From Prochilodus magdalenae (Eukaryota; Chordata; Actinopteri; Characiformes; Prochilodontidae): 64,000 nt of DNA. The notes beneath the pieces were generated by a model, which saw only the letters and a program-made list of their open reading frames with translations, did no database searches and was not told where the DNA came from. The stretch is from positions 1 through 64,000 of the forward strand of contig JAMWET010000548.1 in NCBI GenBank assembly GCA_024036415.1, written 5' to 3'. Positions 10,446-22,200 of this stretch are shown here, in pieces (position 1 is the first letter of the stretch; every line of letters starts with the position of its first letter). Made by a program: the position numbers and the translations under genes.

Positions 10446-11111
10446 GCGGCCTTTATACGTAGAACTGTATGTATAATAAGTTTTCTAAGATTAACCATAA
10501 CCCTGACCTTAACCTTTCATAGTAGGGCTTTTCAACATCTTACTTCAAAAAACAAAAAAACTACACACCAGTTCACTAATTCCTGCCCACAAAGCCTCAG
10601 CACAGAAGCCCTGCAACAAGGGCCAGATTTACCTGAGCCATAAATCAGAGCTGAGGAAAAGAGCCACTTCATATGAACACAGTGAGTAAATTATTACAGG
10701 CTCAGAACGTCAGCTATACATGACAGCTTACAAATGATTTTGTAGTGTGTCTGCACCTGGCAGAGCCATGTGGGAGGATGTTCGGGGAACAGGCCATTAC
10801 CCCTGGCGATGGGCGCCGGCCCTCCTGTCATCGCTGACTATAAATCTCTGGAGAGGAGCACATATACAGTATGTATGGCTTTGTATACACACAGGGTTAT
10901 AATCTATGGGCTTTTGGTAATGGGACAATGTTCTCCCCCCAGTATGAAGCTATTATAGGCAGACATAACTAATGAACCACCGTGACATGTTGCAAAACGT
11001 CTAGACCTGGTAGTAGCAGGTTTCTCATATTGAATGGATCCAAAGCTATTCAGAAACTGTCAGATATTTTTGGTGTCTCTGTTTGTTGATTATGTTTTTC
11101 TACGATTGTAT
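10446..11111. other. smoc2 intron 1 sequence, no gene seen
   Basis: No repeat confidently recognised. The GC-richer patch at 10765-10860 stands out from its AT-rich surroundings and might be conserved non-coding DNA, which cannot be judged without alignment. Confidence 0.3.
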
Positions 11112-11322
11112 CGGTGTAGCTCAGTGGGTAACACCACTACTCAGGGTGCCACCTCTACGTGTGGGAGACTGGGGTTCGAATCCCAGTCTCAGTGACTGTG
11201 CTGTGCTACACCAATAAGAGTCCTTGGGCAAGACTCCTAACACTGCACTGGCCCACCTGTAATCATTAACCTTGTAAGTCGCTCTGGATAAGAGCGTCAG
11301 CTAAATGCCGTAAATGTAAATG
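11112..11322 (+). mobile_element. tRNA-derived SINE, copy 2 (intact A and B boxes)
   Basis: The head GGTGTAGCTCAGTGG is A-box-like, and GGTTCGAATCC at 11173-11183 is a perfect RNA polymerase III B box. A tRNA-unrelated middle (CTGTGCTACACCAATAAGAG) leads to the tail AAGTCGCTCTGGATAAGAGC with a TAAATG-type end. The tail resembles L2-type LINE 3' ends, the usual mobilising partner for such fish SINEs. Confidence 0.85.
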
Positions 11323-11395
11323 TATTGTATTGTGTGGCATTGTAAAGCACCTCTAGACTTGTTCTAGAAATGGGCTATATACACAATAATAATAG

Positions 11396-12080
11396 TTGCA
11401 CCCAGAAGGAATCAACTGACAGTACTGAAACTTGGTGGGTTGGTTTGACATCGTTAGACATGCAAATGATTCAAGTTTGCCCTCCATGAGTCATCTGGTG
11501 GCACCACTGGTAGACGGCTGCATGACGCAACACTATGTGTATGCAGACCGTTACGATGCCTGGCTTAACACCATGTCAACGACACCAAAGACTGCAATGG
11601 TGTCGTGCCTGATTGTCTCAGGATGGTAGCGAGTTATCTGCAGTGATGTCCCAGACTCCCACTTTTGTCCTGGTGGAGACGACCAACGAATCCGTGTGTG
11701 GAGGCCCCATGGTCGGCACCAAGATGACGTTTGTTGTCACACGCCACACGTCCAGAAGGCCTGGTATTCCACCCATACTACAACATTTGCAGGAGCTGCA
11801 TGAGAATGGTCAAGCTGCATGGGATGGATTATCGTGGGACACCATTAGGAACTTCTACAACTCCATGCTGAGATGTATGGCATGTTGCATTAGCAAACAT
11901 GGTGGACTCATGCCATATTAAGAGACACTAGTTCTGTATGTGTAGCTCAATAATTATAGCCCATATCAGTCTACATGTATCATCATTCATTGTTCCTGGT
12001 AACCGTTACCTTCCTTCCCAGTAGCACTGCAATCCCTAGCTTCCTTCTGGGTTCAGCTATTCTTTTGACCATGAGTGTAA
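11396..12080 (+). mobile_element. Tc1-like transposon remnant (family A), copy 2
   Basis: Most complete family A copy. The 5' part has CACCCAGAAGGAATCAACTG and GAAACTTGGTGGGT. The middle encodes degraded CVWR-type DDE sequence. The frame 11613-11921 ends in LHENGQAAWDGLSWDTIRNF and then CISKHGG, the C-terminal region of the transposase. The 3' end (CTGGGTTCAGCTATTC) mirrors the start, consistent with short terminal inverted repeats. Frameshifted and inactive. Confidence 0.75.
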
Positions 12081-15000
12081 ATAAAGACGCATTTACTTAC
12101 TTACTACTTATGTAAAAAAAAAAAAAAAGCCAAGCTACTTATTTTATGTGAGCACCAGGTTAGAAACTAGACCATATGGATTTGATGATTGCTATCGTTG
12201 TTGCTTTGTGAAGAGTTTACGAAGGTCCACATTAGCTAGCTAAAGAGCTAATGCTTATGTTGTTACCATTTATGCTACCACTGTTCCATTTCTGCCTCCC
12301 TTGATAATCAATGACCAGTTTCTCCATCGATGTGTAGGTGATGAAAGTGACGGGTACACCGCCATTGGCAGTGAAGCTCCTGGCAGGTGTTTCCGCCCCT
12401 CATTTGCCTTTCAGCTGACACACTGAACCGTTTGATGAGACGTAAGGAAGAGGAATCAAAAGCGCAGACGAGAACACCCTAATTTCAGCCCCGGGTGAGT
12501 AAGTGACCCACTGTGTATGTGGAAGTCATTCGTTATCTCAATAGACTTCTTTTCCTCTCCGCTTTTTCCACTCTATCTGAATATAAACTAGGCAATAAAA
12601 GAACAATAGGCCTTCTCAATTCAAGCCCCCTCTTTCACCCCAACGCCCCCTCTCTTCCCTCTCTTTTCGTGCTTTATTTCAGAACGAATGAATATTAACT
12701 TGCGAATGAAAGCTTCCCCTTTTTCCAAGTGCGTTGGGGGTCTATCTGTTTGGAGCTCTGTGTTGGAGCTCCTGACTGACAGTGTCCCACTGTCTGGGGT
12801 CAGCAAGGCCCCTGCCCCTTCCCCCCCTCTCTCTTGCTCTATCTCTCGTTCTCTCTCTCATCCTCCCCCTCTCTCGTCCTCTGCAGCTGTGCCCTCGCGC
12901 CCTCTCCACTCAGTCTTTCGCGGCTCTGCTGTCAGAGGCCTCGGCAGGAGGTGAGAATGAGTTGTCAGGACCAAACCGGGCCGGGATCGGCTCCAGTAAA
13001 GAGTGACAGCCCTTCCAATGCCAATGCAATCAAGCTCATCCACTCAGGCCATGGTCGAACCCCAGTTATTCAAAACCTGGGAGCCAGAATTCTTGCATCC
13101 ACCAAGTGATGTGCGCACATTACCGCTACCCGATCAGCTCCCTGGACCTTTGGGAACTGAGCCTCTTTAAATTCCTCTTGCACGACGTTCTGTACCCAAA
13201 CTCTGGAACCCAATACCATAAACTCTCTGTGGCTAACCCGTTCTCTTTTCAGACGTCATCCTTTAAATCTTAGACAAGTCCAGACAATCCTCTATACTTG
13301 CATTGTTCTTTAATCTCTACGTCTACGATGCTTTTTCCTCCCTGATTTGAAAGCCAGCAGTTGATTGCAGAGAGAACGGTGGCCAGAACCGACCATGGTG
13401 TTTCCACAAAAGCAATAATGGTGCCCACAGAGTCAGACACCGAGCCATGGCCACCACAGAGCCGGGCCGGTCAGGGACAGTCAAGCCAGGCCCAAAGTGG
13501 ACAGCAAACCCCAGACTCCCAGCTACGATGTGCCCATTCACAAGCTCGGAGGGATTCTCAAAGCCACCCACCATGGCTGCCAAAGAGTTTTTTTTATACA
13601 GCTTCAACAGCTGGTCCCAGACGTTGCGAAAGAAAAGATGAATGGTCAGCTGATCCTGCCACCCAACATGGACAAGTTGGCACATCACAGCAGACAAACC
13701 ATTGAGAAAAGAATGACGAGAATAACTAATAGATGACACCAAACTAGTCCAAAGAAAGGAAATACGACACTATGGATGAGTTAGGGTTAGTTCAGCTTCT
13801 CTGAAAGCCTTCTCTCTAGGACAATCCCAAGGCTTTCACTGACAAAGAGTCCACAGGAAGGGCAGATGAATGGAGCATTTAAGTGAATGAGATGTCAAGG
13901 TTCCCTTTAGTCCATATGTGGTTAAGACTCTTCAAACACAACATGCAGCTTTTGAATAGGCCTGAATAGCCTTTTGGCTGAGTGCGAGTTAACCCATGAT
14001 GTTCTTATGCTGGGGTGATGAATGTCTTAGGAAACAAGGGTAAACAGCCTCTGTCATGACATCCCGCTAAGAGCTCATGGCTAAAGTGTGTGTGCAACAG
14101 AGGGCTGGGGAACGGCCTAGCTGGCATTGATGTATCACCACCGGCAACTTCACATGCCTCCTTCATGACTTATGGCCGATCCCTCCTGCACACAGCCGCA
14201 GAAGCAGGGCAGCCAGAACAAAGTGCGTGAAAAAGAATCATGTGTCATGAATTCGGGGCTTTTTTCAAGTCCTCCCCAGCTGCCTCGGCCTCGGTGTTTT
14301 CCTTTCTGGCTTTGTTTCTTACTTTGATTTCTCCGTTCCTCCTACTCGCTACAGCTAGAGCCGGTCCATAGGGCTGAAATAAAAACGGGGGGAGGCGATC
14401 CCAGAGAAGTGTGGGAGAGAATTAGAGCCGCAAGCAGGACAGAAAGAAGCAATTTCTGACATATTTCTTTCTCAGGGACCCACCAGCACATAAACCCCAA
14501 ATCCTATTACCCCCCTCCAGGCAGGGAAGCATTGTGGGCCTGAAAGCTGCGATCTGGAGGCTGACCCCCAGCAGAGAGGGCATTGTGCGGGACTGCAGCC
14601 TGGGTAGGAACAAGGGGCCCCAGGGCCTGCCCCCTCTCCTCTTCATCTACCCCAGAGGGCCCCCCAACACCCCAGCCGTGAGGGGTCAACGGGGATCCTG
14701 ATGGAAAGCAAGAGAGAGAGCTGGTGCGGATGTGTGAATGTGTGGGACGCCCTAGCGGGGGCTTCCTGGGATTCAGCTGGGAACCATTAGTCTCCATTTT
14801 GGTGGAAAGGGACGAAAGTGACAGGCTTTAACCAGGCTATGGACTCAGTCAAAGAGGATGGCGTTTAATTGGTGTGAAAAGATTCAAGAAAAGGAGGGAT
14901 GAGGGATGCATGGAGGAGGGAAAAATAGAGCGATGAAAGCCTGCCAGCAGCCGTGTGAAATGAAGGGAGAGGGTGAAAGAATGGATGAGGGTGAGAGGGA

Positions 15001-15397
15001 GAGGGTGAAAGAATCACATGGATGAAAGAAGACACTCTGAACGCTTCAGCCCAAGCGAGAGGATAGTCATGAACTGGTCAAATACCAACGCTGGGATTGA
15101 AACAATACCACACGCTGCGTCTTGCGCAGACAGATTTCCACAAAACCCAACAGAATCCAGCCGGCTTTTCCTAGAATTTGGTGGCTTTCTGACCAGAATA
15201 ACTCTAATATGTCTGTCCTCGGCTCCCAGAAATGTAGAGACATTCTTCCCAATGTTGAGTCACACTACAGAACAGATTAGTTAAATGTGGAACTGTGTTG
15301 AAAGATGTGGACTCGGCCTTTTACAGCAAAAACGATTCTGCAATAATAACACTTGTAGGAGACCGTATTATACTCTGGACAAGGCAAAATGCTTTGG
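12081..15397. other. smoc2 intron 1 sequence, no gene supported
   Basis: About 3.3 kb without a supported exon. A CT-rich patch lies at 12820-12880. Overlapping frames of 60-139 codons on both strands at 12.6-15.3 kb have no recognisable domain and no consistent splice signals. I see no repeat family here that I can name. Confidence 0.4.
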
Positions 15398-16250
15398 TCG
15401 TTTTTATGGACACCAGTATGTCAAACAATGTCAGTGCCATTTGCATGATCTACTGTTCCCTACAAAAATTAAGCAAAGCATCAACGAAAGCCGAGGTTGA
15501 CAGATGTGGCTGCTTCTATGTGTGGAAATCACTACCCCACCATAAAATAAGCTGCCTAGACTAAGAATCTGTCCCCTCGGTTCTGGGGGTGTTTTGATTG
15601 CATGGGAATGAGTTCTTTGGCTGAGGTGTCTACGCTGAGCTACAGTACAACCAGGCTCACCATCTTACCAAGGAACATAACATTTCATATCCTTGTATTC
15701 CAAGATGACAATTCTCCTGTGCAAAGGGATGCAGGTGTGACCATTCACACATCTGGACTGGCCTCCAGATTTGAATCTGTGGGACTACCTGGACCAACCA
15801 GTAAAACACCAGGGAAGACATCCACCAAATCTGGCCCAGCTCTGCAATTCTTTGATGCAAGTGTGGTTGAACATTAATGTGGCCTACATCCAGAAACCTG
15901 TCCAGTCCATGCCAAATCCAATCACAGCTGTTATTGGTGCTTGTGGAGGTGTAACATGCTACTGGGTACATTTCAGTCACATGGCTAATGAGCTTATTAG
16001 CACTGTATGGCATTACACAATACAACACAGCTCTCTTGGTTCTTTTCCTAGAAGGCTTGGCCTTACCAGCACTGCTTTGTTGAATGAGGCAGAAATGAAA
16101 TACAAATATTGCCTATTTTCTTTTTAACCACACTGCCTCTATTTTGTACTGTATCCATTTTTCTCCCTGCTGCTACTGTTTTCAGTTATGTAACGTAGCA
16201 TCGATCGTTTTTATGGACACCAGTATGTCAAACAATGTCAGTGCCATTTG
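15398..16250. repeat. Perfect 46-bp direct repeats flanking a Tc1 remnant
   Basis: The 46 bases at 15398-15443 (TCGTTTTTATGGACACCAGT through CAGTGCCATTTG) recur without mismatch at 16205-16250. They enclose 761 bases that contain the family G Tc1 remnant. The length is far beyond a Tc1 target duplication (TA). Confidence 0.85.
15590..16110 (+). mobile_element. Tc1-like transposon remnant (family G), C-terminal half
   Basis: The plus frames read FQDDNSPVQRDAGV, then DLNLWDYLDQPVK, then LAQLCNSLMQVWLNI and CGGVTCYW. This is the order of the Tc1 C-terminal half: central D, then 'PDLNPIE-LW' degenerated, then the GG-T-YW end. Part of this sequence (CATCCACCAAATCTGGCCCA) is shared with the copy at 58920-59335. 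Several frameshifts. Confidence 0.7.
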
Positions 16251-16599
16251 AAATGACTTAACAAACTGTGGTTTGAGGCAACTTTGTGATTATCGAGGTA
16301 TGTTCAGATGTTGGGACAGTGCTAATTGGTGGGCTATAGGTCCATGTTACATAATTAGTCTTGCAGTTTCAGTGCAAATCTGAAAATATTGTCTGATTGA
16401 ATACATGAGTAGTTAATGAAAAACACTGTCCAACATGCTAATTAGCTGAAAAGCAATGCACCCCACATGCACACGGGTGCCACTTGCTCACAGTGCCCAG
16501 CTGTGTACGAGAATCTACCCAAATTCTCCTTGCTGGGCTGAGAACGGGCCACCACCCATATAACATTTGGTCAACGCTGGCCCGAAAGGCCCTAAAGTT
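16251..16599. other. smoc2 intron 1 sequence, no feature seen
   Basis: AT-rich intronic sequence. No repeat end or exon recognised. Confidence 0.35.
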
Positions 16600-16925
16600 G
16601 GTAGAGGTGGGCCAATAAATGGAACAGCAGCTAACAGTGGATAAACCTATGAAGTGCAGTCGTATAGCAGGTTTCTACTACAATTAGTCTCAACATATAA
16701 ACACTTGTGGTTGTTTTCAGCTCTGAAGCAAGAGTGGAGCTTGATATTAAAAGCCTTAGGTGCTGTTTATCTGATGGGGAGAGTTTTGGTAGCTTGGCTA
16801 TCAGGAGCCTCAGTTCATGTTTATGCTTGTAGATCGTCTAATATGTCTTCTATGAGCTCCCATATCTCCTGAAAAGTCAATAACTGTGAATTAATGACCA
16901 TTTGGACTGGACCATTTAACAATTT
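16600..16925 (-). mobile_element. Unclassified DNA-transposon fragment (family E), inverted copy
   Basis: The segment ending ACTGGACCATTTAACAATTT is the reverse complement of the start of the copy at 21640-22200 (AAATTGTTAAATGGTCCGGT). Shared inner phrases include the 'CAGCTCTGAAGC' region and the GTTTATCTGATGGGG region. The two copies face each other across 5 kb of smoc2 intron 1. Confidence 0.6.
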
Positions 16926-17501
16926 AGGGGAGCAGCTCAGTGCATATCAGTGATTGACAGCATGGCCAGTGCTCAGTGGCTGATAAGAAGAGCGTATTTA
17001 GTGTGAATGTGTTTGTTTGTAGGTGTGAATGTGCACAAAGAAGCTCAGATGTGTGTCTGTACAATGCAAAGCTGCCTCCCAAATTCCTAGCTGCCTATCT
17101 GCAAGTAGGGAGTGAGTCTGGCTGACCCTTCACCCGCAGCTTAACTACCCACGGCTATTTGTTAATGTTCAGTTCTGAGGCATCTCTTGCGCGGCCGGGA
17201 AATAATGAGGCTAGGGTCAGCAGCCGCAGTGCCGGCCTCTAAATCACACCACTCAGAGGCTGACACCGTGCATTCCTCTGTACTCTCATCCTCTACTGCG
17301 TTAACTCACATACCACAGACGCACCTTATGCCTAAAGTTTCAGCACCGGTTCTAAACAGCAGGGATGGATATGAAGCTGGTACTAGGGAATGCTAGGAGT
17401 CCAATATCCGGCTGTACTGGTGCACCATGATACCATGTCATACGGTGATATTGCTTTATAGGCTAAAGAGACATATTTGGTAGATAATAAGTGATATACA
17501 C
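16926..17501. other. smoc2 intron 1 sequence, no feature seen
   Basis: No recognisable repeat or exon. The short frame at 17187-17396 lacks domain or splice support. Confidence 0.3.
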
Positions 17502-18500
17502 ATTCCAGCCACTTTATTAGACAATTTAGATTGACCTGCTTGTTAACAGGAATATATATTCAGCCATATTACATGGAAGCAAATGAAAGTAGGCATGTAG
17601 ACATGGTGGAGAAGACCTCCTGATGTTCAAAGTGAGCATCAGAATGGGAAGGAAAGGCGATTTAAGTCACTTTGAACATGGCATGGTGCTAGATGGGCTC
17701 CTCTAAGTATTGCAGAAAGTGCTGATCTACTGGGATTGTCATGCATAACGATCTCCAGGGTTTACAGAGAAACACTAGAGGAGAACGGCCAGCCTGGTTT
17801 GGGCTGACACATCTGAGGTCTGCAGAAGAACATCATCTCTGAACTCACAATACGTGAGCAGATGGGCTACAGGAGCAGAAGAACATACAGACAACACAGG
17901 CAACTGAGGCTACAACTGGCCCGGCCTCAACAAAATCAGACAAGACGGTAAAACCATCGCCTGGTCTAATGAGTCTCGATTTGTGCTGCCGCATGCAGAT
18001 GGTAGGGGCAGAATTTGACCTAAACAACACGAAAGCACTGATCCATCATGCCTTGGATCAGGGGTTCAGGCTGGGGGTGGTGCTATAACGGGATGGGGGA
18101 TCATTTTTGGTGGCACAGTTTGGGCCCCCTAATACCAAATAAGCATTGCTGTGTAGGCCATGTCCGTTCTTTAAGGATCACAGTGTACCCATCCTCTGAA
18201 GGCCATTCCCAGGAGAGTAACATGGGATGTCACAAAGCTCAAATCAACTCAAACTGGTTTCTTGACCATGCCAGTGAGTACACTGTGCTCAAATGGCCGT
18301 AGCTGCTTTCAGATCTCAATCTTTACCTCATCAAGAAATCTGCAGCAACTGCACGAGGCTATCATTTCAATTCGGACCAATTCTCAGGATTGTTTCCAGC
18401 ACCTTGTTGAATTCATTCCATGAAGAGTTAAGGCAGTTCTGAGGGCAGAGGCAGGTACAAATCTAAGTAGTTTGAGCAGGATAGCCTAAGGCCTGTCTGA
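17502..18500 (+). mobile_element. Tc1-like transposon remnant (family B)
   Basis: Closely follows a very common teleost Tc1-like element: CCACTTTATTAGACAATTTA at the start, then GGCATGTAGACATGGT, GATTTAAGTCACTTTGAACA, GCCTGGTCTAATGAGTCTCG (the DES region), CACAGTGTACCCATC and GTTTCCAGCACCTTGTTGAA. Several coding blocks are deleted, including much of the segment between the N-terminal and central domains, and the 'PDLNPIE' region is shortened. Inactive. Confidence 0.8.
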
Positions 18501-18649
18501 GGTGAAGTGCTTCAAAATAGCTTATATAGTTTAGCTACAGTGCTGATACTAATACCGGATAACCTAGCAGAGAACAGTAGCAGTAGCCATATAAAGGGGT
18601 GACTGTCACACATGTATATGGATCCTCACACAATAGAACAGTATGTCAT

Positions 18650-18790
18650 ACACTCATCGTCAAGGAACAGCTGCTCCCAGAAGGAGGTGTGGGAGTGCAG
18701 TGGTGTTGGGAAGCAAGATAAAGGTGACCAGGATCAATAACTGATAATAAATTTAGACTGATATGATCAATAACTCTAAAGATGATTCCA
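18650..18790 (-). mobile_element. Terminal fragment of Tc1-like family A
   Basis: CTCCCAGAAGGAGGTGTGGG through TTTAGACTGATATGATCAAT matches the terminal region at 28812-28930 and the reverse complement of the 3' ends of the copies at 11396 and 57580. Confidence 0.65.
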
Positions 18791-18825
18791 CATCCCTCCT
18801 GAAAGACAGGGAGTGCTAAACCAGC

Positions 18826-18868
18826 TTTTACATTTACATATTTAGCAGACACTCTTATCCAGGAGGAC
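18826..18868 (-). mobile_element. SINE/L2-type 3' tail fragment
   Basis: TTTTACATTTACATATTTAG then CAGACACTCTTATCCAG is the reverse complement of the tail shared by the SINEs in this window (CTGGATAAGAGCGTC then TAAATGTAAA). Only the tail is present. Confidence 0.6.
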
Positions 18869-19048
18869 CAACAATGGTGAGCAGGGGCATAACAGATGGG
18901 GGGGTCACGGTCATCCCACTTAAAAAGAAGTATAATGAATTCCCCCACAATTTTCAGGAAGCAAAAATGTGTAAAATATTGCAGAAATGTTACTATGTGG
19001 GTATGTGTTGGTACAAAACCGGGTTAGTAGCATGTATAACTTCATATA

Positions 19049-19581
19049 CAGCGGTTGGACAATGAAACTGAAACACCTGGTTTTAGACCACAATCATTTA
19101 TTAGTATGGTGTAGGGCCTCCTTTTGCGGCCAATACAGCGTCAGTTCGTCTTGGGAATGACATATACTGCGTCCTGCACAGTGGTCAGAGGGATTTTAAG
19201 CCATTCTTCTTGCAGGATAGTGGCCAGGTCACTACGTGATGCTGGTGGAGGTTCGTCCTTCTTGGTGGTATGCTGATATTACCCTGGATACCGTGGCTCT
19301 TGATACATCACAAAGACTTGCTGTCTTGATCACAGATGCGCCAGCAAGACGTGCACCAACAGTTTGTCCTCTTTTGAACTCTGGTATGTCCCATAATGTT
19401 GTGTGCATTGCAGTATTTTGAGCAGAACTGTGCTCTTACCTGCTAACTGAACCTTCACACTCTGCTCTTACTGGTGCAATGTGCAGTTAATGAAGATTGG
19501 CCACCAGGCTGGTCCAATTTAGCCATGAGACCTCCCACACTAAAATGACAGGTGTTTCAGTTTCATTGTCCAACCCCTGTA
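19049..19581 (+). mobile_element. Tc1-type MITE (family C), copy 1
   Basis: Terminal inverted repeats: left GGTTGGACAATGAAACTGAA, right TTTCAGTTTCATTGTCCAAC followed by CCCTGTAT. The interior, on the minus strand, contains the degenerate start of a Tc1 transposase with its helix-turn-helix, but nothing downstream of it. Other copies are at 52890-53359 (inverted) and 62637-63067. Confidence 0.8.
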
Positions 19582-19609
19582 TATCTTTATAGTATGTAGA
19601 ATTTACCTG

Positions 19610-20165
19610 CGATGGCCAGAACCCCAAGGCACCTGAGCATCAGCGCCACCGTGGGTCTCCTGCCCTGTTTCATCGCCCGGCATGACCACAACCTTTACAC
19701 TGACCTGCGTCTGGCTCTGATCATGAACTCTATCTATGGGTCGGCTCCATCTTGCAGTTACTCCCTCCTGGACTAATCAGACTGGATCTAATCAGACTGG
19801 ACTAATCAGACTGGACTAATCAGACTGGATCTAATAGATGTTCTTCTCCTGTTAGTTCTGTCTTCCTCGTCTCATCTGGGTTCGACCTGAGGAGGTTGGG
19901 TTCCGCCCTTGAGCCTGGTTCCTCTCAAGGTTTCTTCCTTCTCACAGGAGTTATTCCTCGCCACTGTTGCCTCTGGCTTGCTTAAGGGGGGCTTGGACCC
20001 GATTTTTCACCCAACCCCCACCCTCAAATGTCTGTACATCAACTTTGTGGTTTTTTTTGTTCCTTTTCTTTTATATAACAAACCGATTTTCTGTGAAGCT
20101 GCTTTGAGACAACGTTGGTTGTAAAAAGCGCTATACAAATAAACATTGATTGATTGATTGAGATT
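19610..20165 (+). mobile_element. L2-type LINE 3' end
   Basis: Typical fish L2-like 3' region: GAGCCTGGTTCCTCTCAAGG, CGCCACTGTTGCCTCTGGCT, GTGAAGCTGCTTTGAGACAA, AAAAGCGCTATACAAATAAA and a (TTGA)n tail. Only a short trace of coding sequence remains before it. A five-unit micro-array based on CTAATCAGACTGG sits at about 19772-19835. Confidence 0.8.
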
Positions 20166-21639
20166 CGATTCGAGATCGGGTCTACACCATGAGCTGTAAT
20201 GGAACTACTGCATGTATTTTGTGATGCCATATATCGTAAGCGAACCCATAAACCACTAAAGCTAATGTATTGCTAATCTAATAAAGTGGGCTGCAAAATT
20301 AAACAACGACTTCGGAGGTCTATTATGCCTTCCTCCTACTTTCTCCACCAGTTTTCAGAGAGGGTCTACATCCTTGGGTCCATTTTTTGGCCCAGTATAG
20401 TCATTTCCAGTTCCACCTGTTAGCTTTGAGTGTGGGACAGCTCAACATGCTCGAATGGGAACAACAATTGCCATTTCTCTTACACAGCTAACAGACACCT
20501 GGATTAGCTAGCATCACACTGAAGATGGGGGAAGAGGAACGGCAATCCTAGAAATCTGTTCTCTTGGGCTGGCTGTGGCATCAACAGGGATCAAACTCAA
20601 TCAGGTAGCTACAGAGTCAGCACTTTGATGGCTGTGCCATTCCTGAGCCCCAAGAACTCTTACTGCAGTTATATATCTACTGATAGCCATGGAATTAGTG
20701 TCACGTTCAGTTTGAGCTTCCAATGTCTTTTCAATAAGCTGGAGCAAGGAAGCTGTTTCATTCCGACAGCTGTCACCAGCTCCGTCTGTTGGAGGCTCAG
20801 CCCTGTTGAAACAGGGGACTCTTGCAATGAACTCTCCTTCATTACTGCGCAACTGGGATTCCCTGGGACAGGCATGTAGCCAGGGAACCTGCGGGAACTC
20901 GGTTTACCTTCCCTCGTTCCGGACCGTGTCCCCGGGCAGATTTGTATTTTCTGCCCAACAAATACCAGCTTCTCCTATGAGCGGTCCCCCGGGTGCCCTC
21001 GAGGCCACGTCGTTATAGGCCCTCTTTCACGGCTGCGCCGCATAGCTGGCAGCGGGTGCCAAGTGGAGAAACATTGACAGCCACTGTATCTCTGGCCATG
21101 GTGCTAACAACTCCCATCAGCACCGGTCAGACGCGCCAGGCGAGAGCCCCACGGGCCTGTCCCGCTAGCCGCACTGCCCCCGCCCCCTCCCCTCCGCGCC
21201 CCCAAGAGACAAAACCGCAGCAGAGCGCTGCCCAGCCCAGAGAAAAAGAGCTCTTCAGGCATTCCATTAGAACAGTCAACACACAGCTGGGCTGCCAGGG
21301 CTTACAGACTCAGACCCAGCTCCACACACTCCACACATTTCAGCCGTACTGGGAGAGCACAGACAACACCAGCGTAATATAAACAAATCCCAAGATTGCA
21401 TTTAACCACTTTGCAACCTAAGCAAACACAGCTCTCGGAAAAGGCGGCATTCTCAGCTTTAACGTGAGCTCATGTAACATGACATCATTCCAGCTGCTTT
21501 TGGATCAATCCTATTGGTCCATGAAGTGTTCACACAATAAATGGCTGCCATTTTTTAAAAACTGAAACAAGACTTCTGATATAGCAGCAGCACCATAGAG
21601 CCGGCAACACACGATATATCAGGTAGAGTTTCAATAACA
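20166..21639. other. smoc2 intron 1 sequence, no gene supported
   Basis: The GC-rich stretch 20880-21260 gives overlapping frames (for example 20993-21382, Pro/Arg/Ser-rich) but no domain or splice signals of note. I cannot name a repeat here. Confidence 0.35.
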
Positions 21640-22200
21640 AATGGACAAAAGTCAAAGAACACCCCTAAATTGTTAAATGGTCCGGTCCAAATGGCCATTA
21701 ATTCAGTTATTGACCTAGGAGAGCTCAAAGAGAGCTCATATTAGACAATCCCCTCGCATAAAGAAGAGGAAAGGCAAAGAAAATGACGTGGAAGCATGTT
21801 CCCAAAACTGGGGCTCCTGACATCCAAGACCTAGCAAGCCACCAAAACTGTCCCCATCAGATAAACAGCACCTACGGCTTTTATCTCCGAGAGAAAACAG
21901 CAAGCTCCACCCTTGCTTCAGATCTGAAAACAACCACAAGTGCTCATCCACAGGTCTATCCTTCCACTGGGAGAGGACAACTCAAAGCTATAGGTCTGAA
22001 AGGACGCGTAGCCGTCCAAGAAGCTCCTCACTGAGAAAAGGAGACGGACACATCCAACAAAGATACTGCTGGTGGACTGACCACCTCAGAGCCCAGACCT
22101 CAGCATCACTGAGTGTGTTTCTGATTTCCTGGCTTAGGGGAAGCAGGGTGAAGAGTGAAGTTGAGTGCAAACCCTGTACCTTTCTTTGAAAACTGGAAGG
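21640..22200 (+). mobile_element. Unclassified DNA-transposon copy (family E)
   Basis: Begins near AATGGACAAAAGTCAAAGAA with AAATTGTTAAATGGTCCGGT, inverted relative to 16600-16925. The later part (GAAGCTCCTCACTGAGAAAA, then a stretch reading like degraded transposase C-terminus) resembles a fish Tc1-type repeat. Superfamily uncertain. Confidence 0.55.

Noticed and set aside
11112..11190. Possible functional tRNA gene
   Set aside because: A and B boxes are present but the sequence continues into a SINE body and L2-type tail, and the same unit recurs at 1064 and 54905.
13323..13742. 139-codon minus frame and three overlapping plus frames
   Set aside because: Mutually overlapping on both strands, no recognisable domain and no consistent splice signals.
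20993..21382. 129-codon Pro/Arg/Ser-rich frame
   Set aside because: Lies in smoc2 intron 1 on the opposite strand, in GC-rich DNA, with no domain or splice partner.
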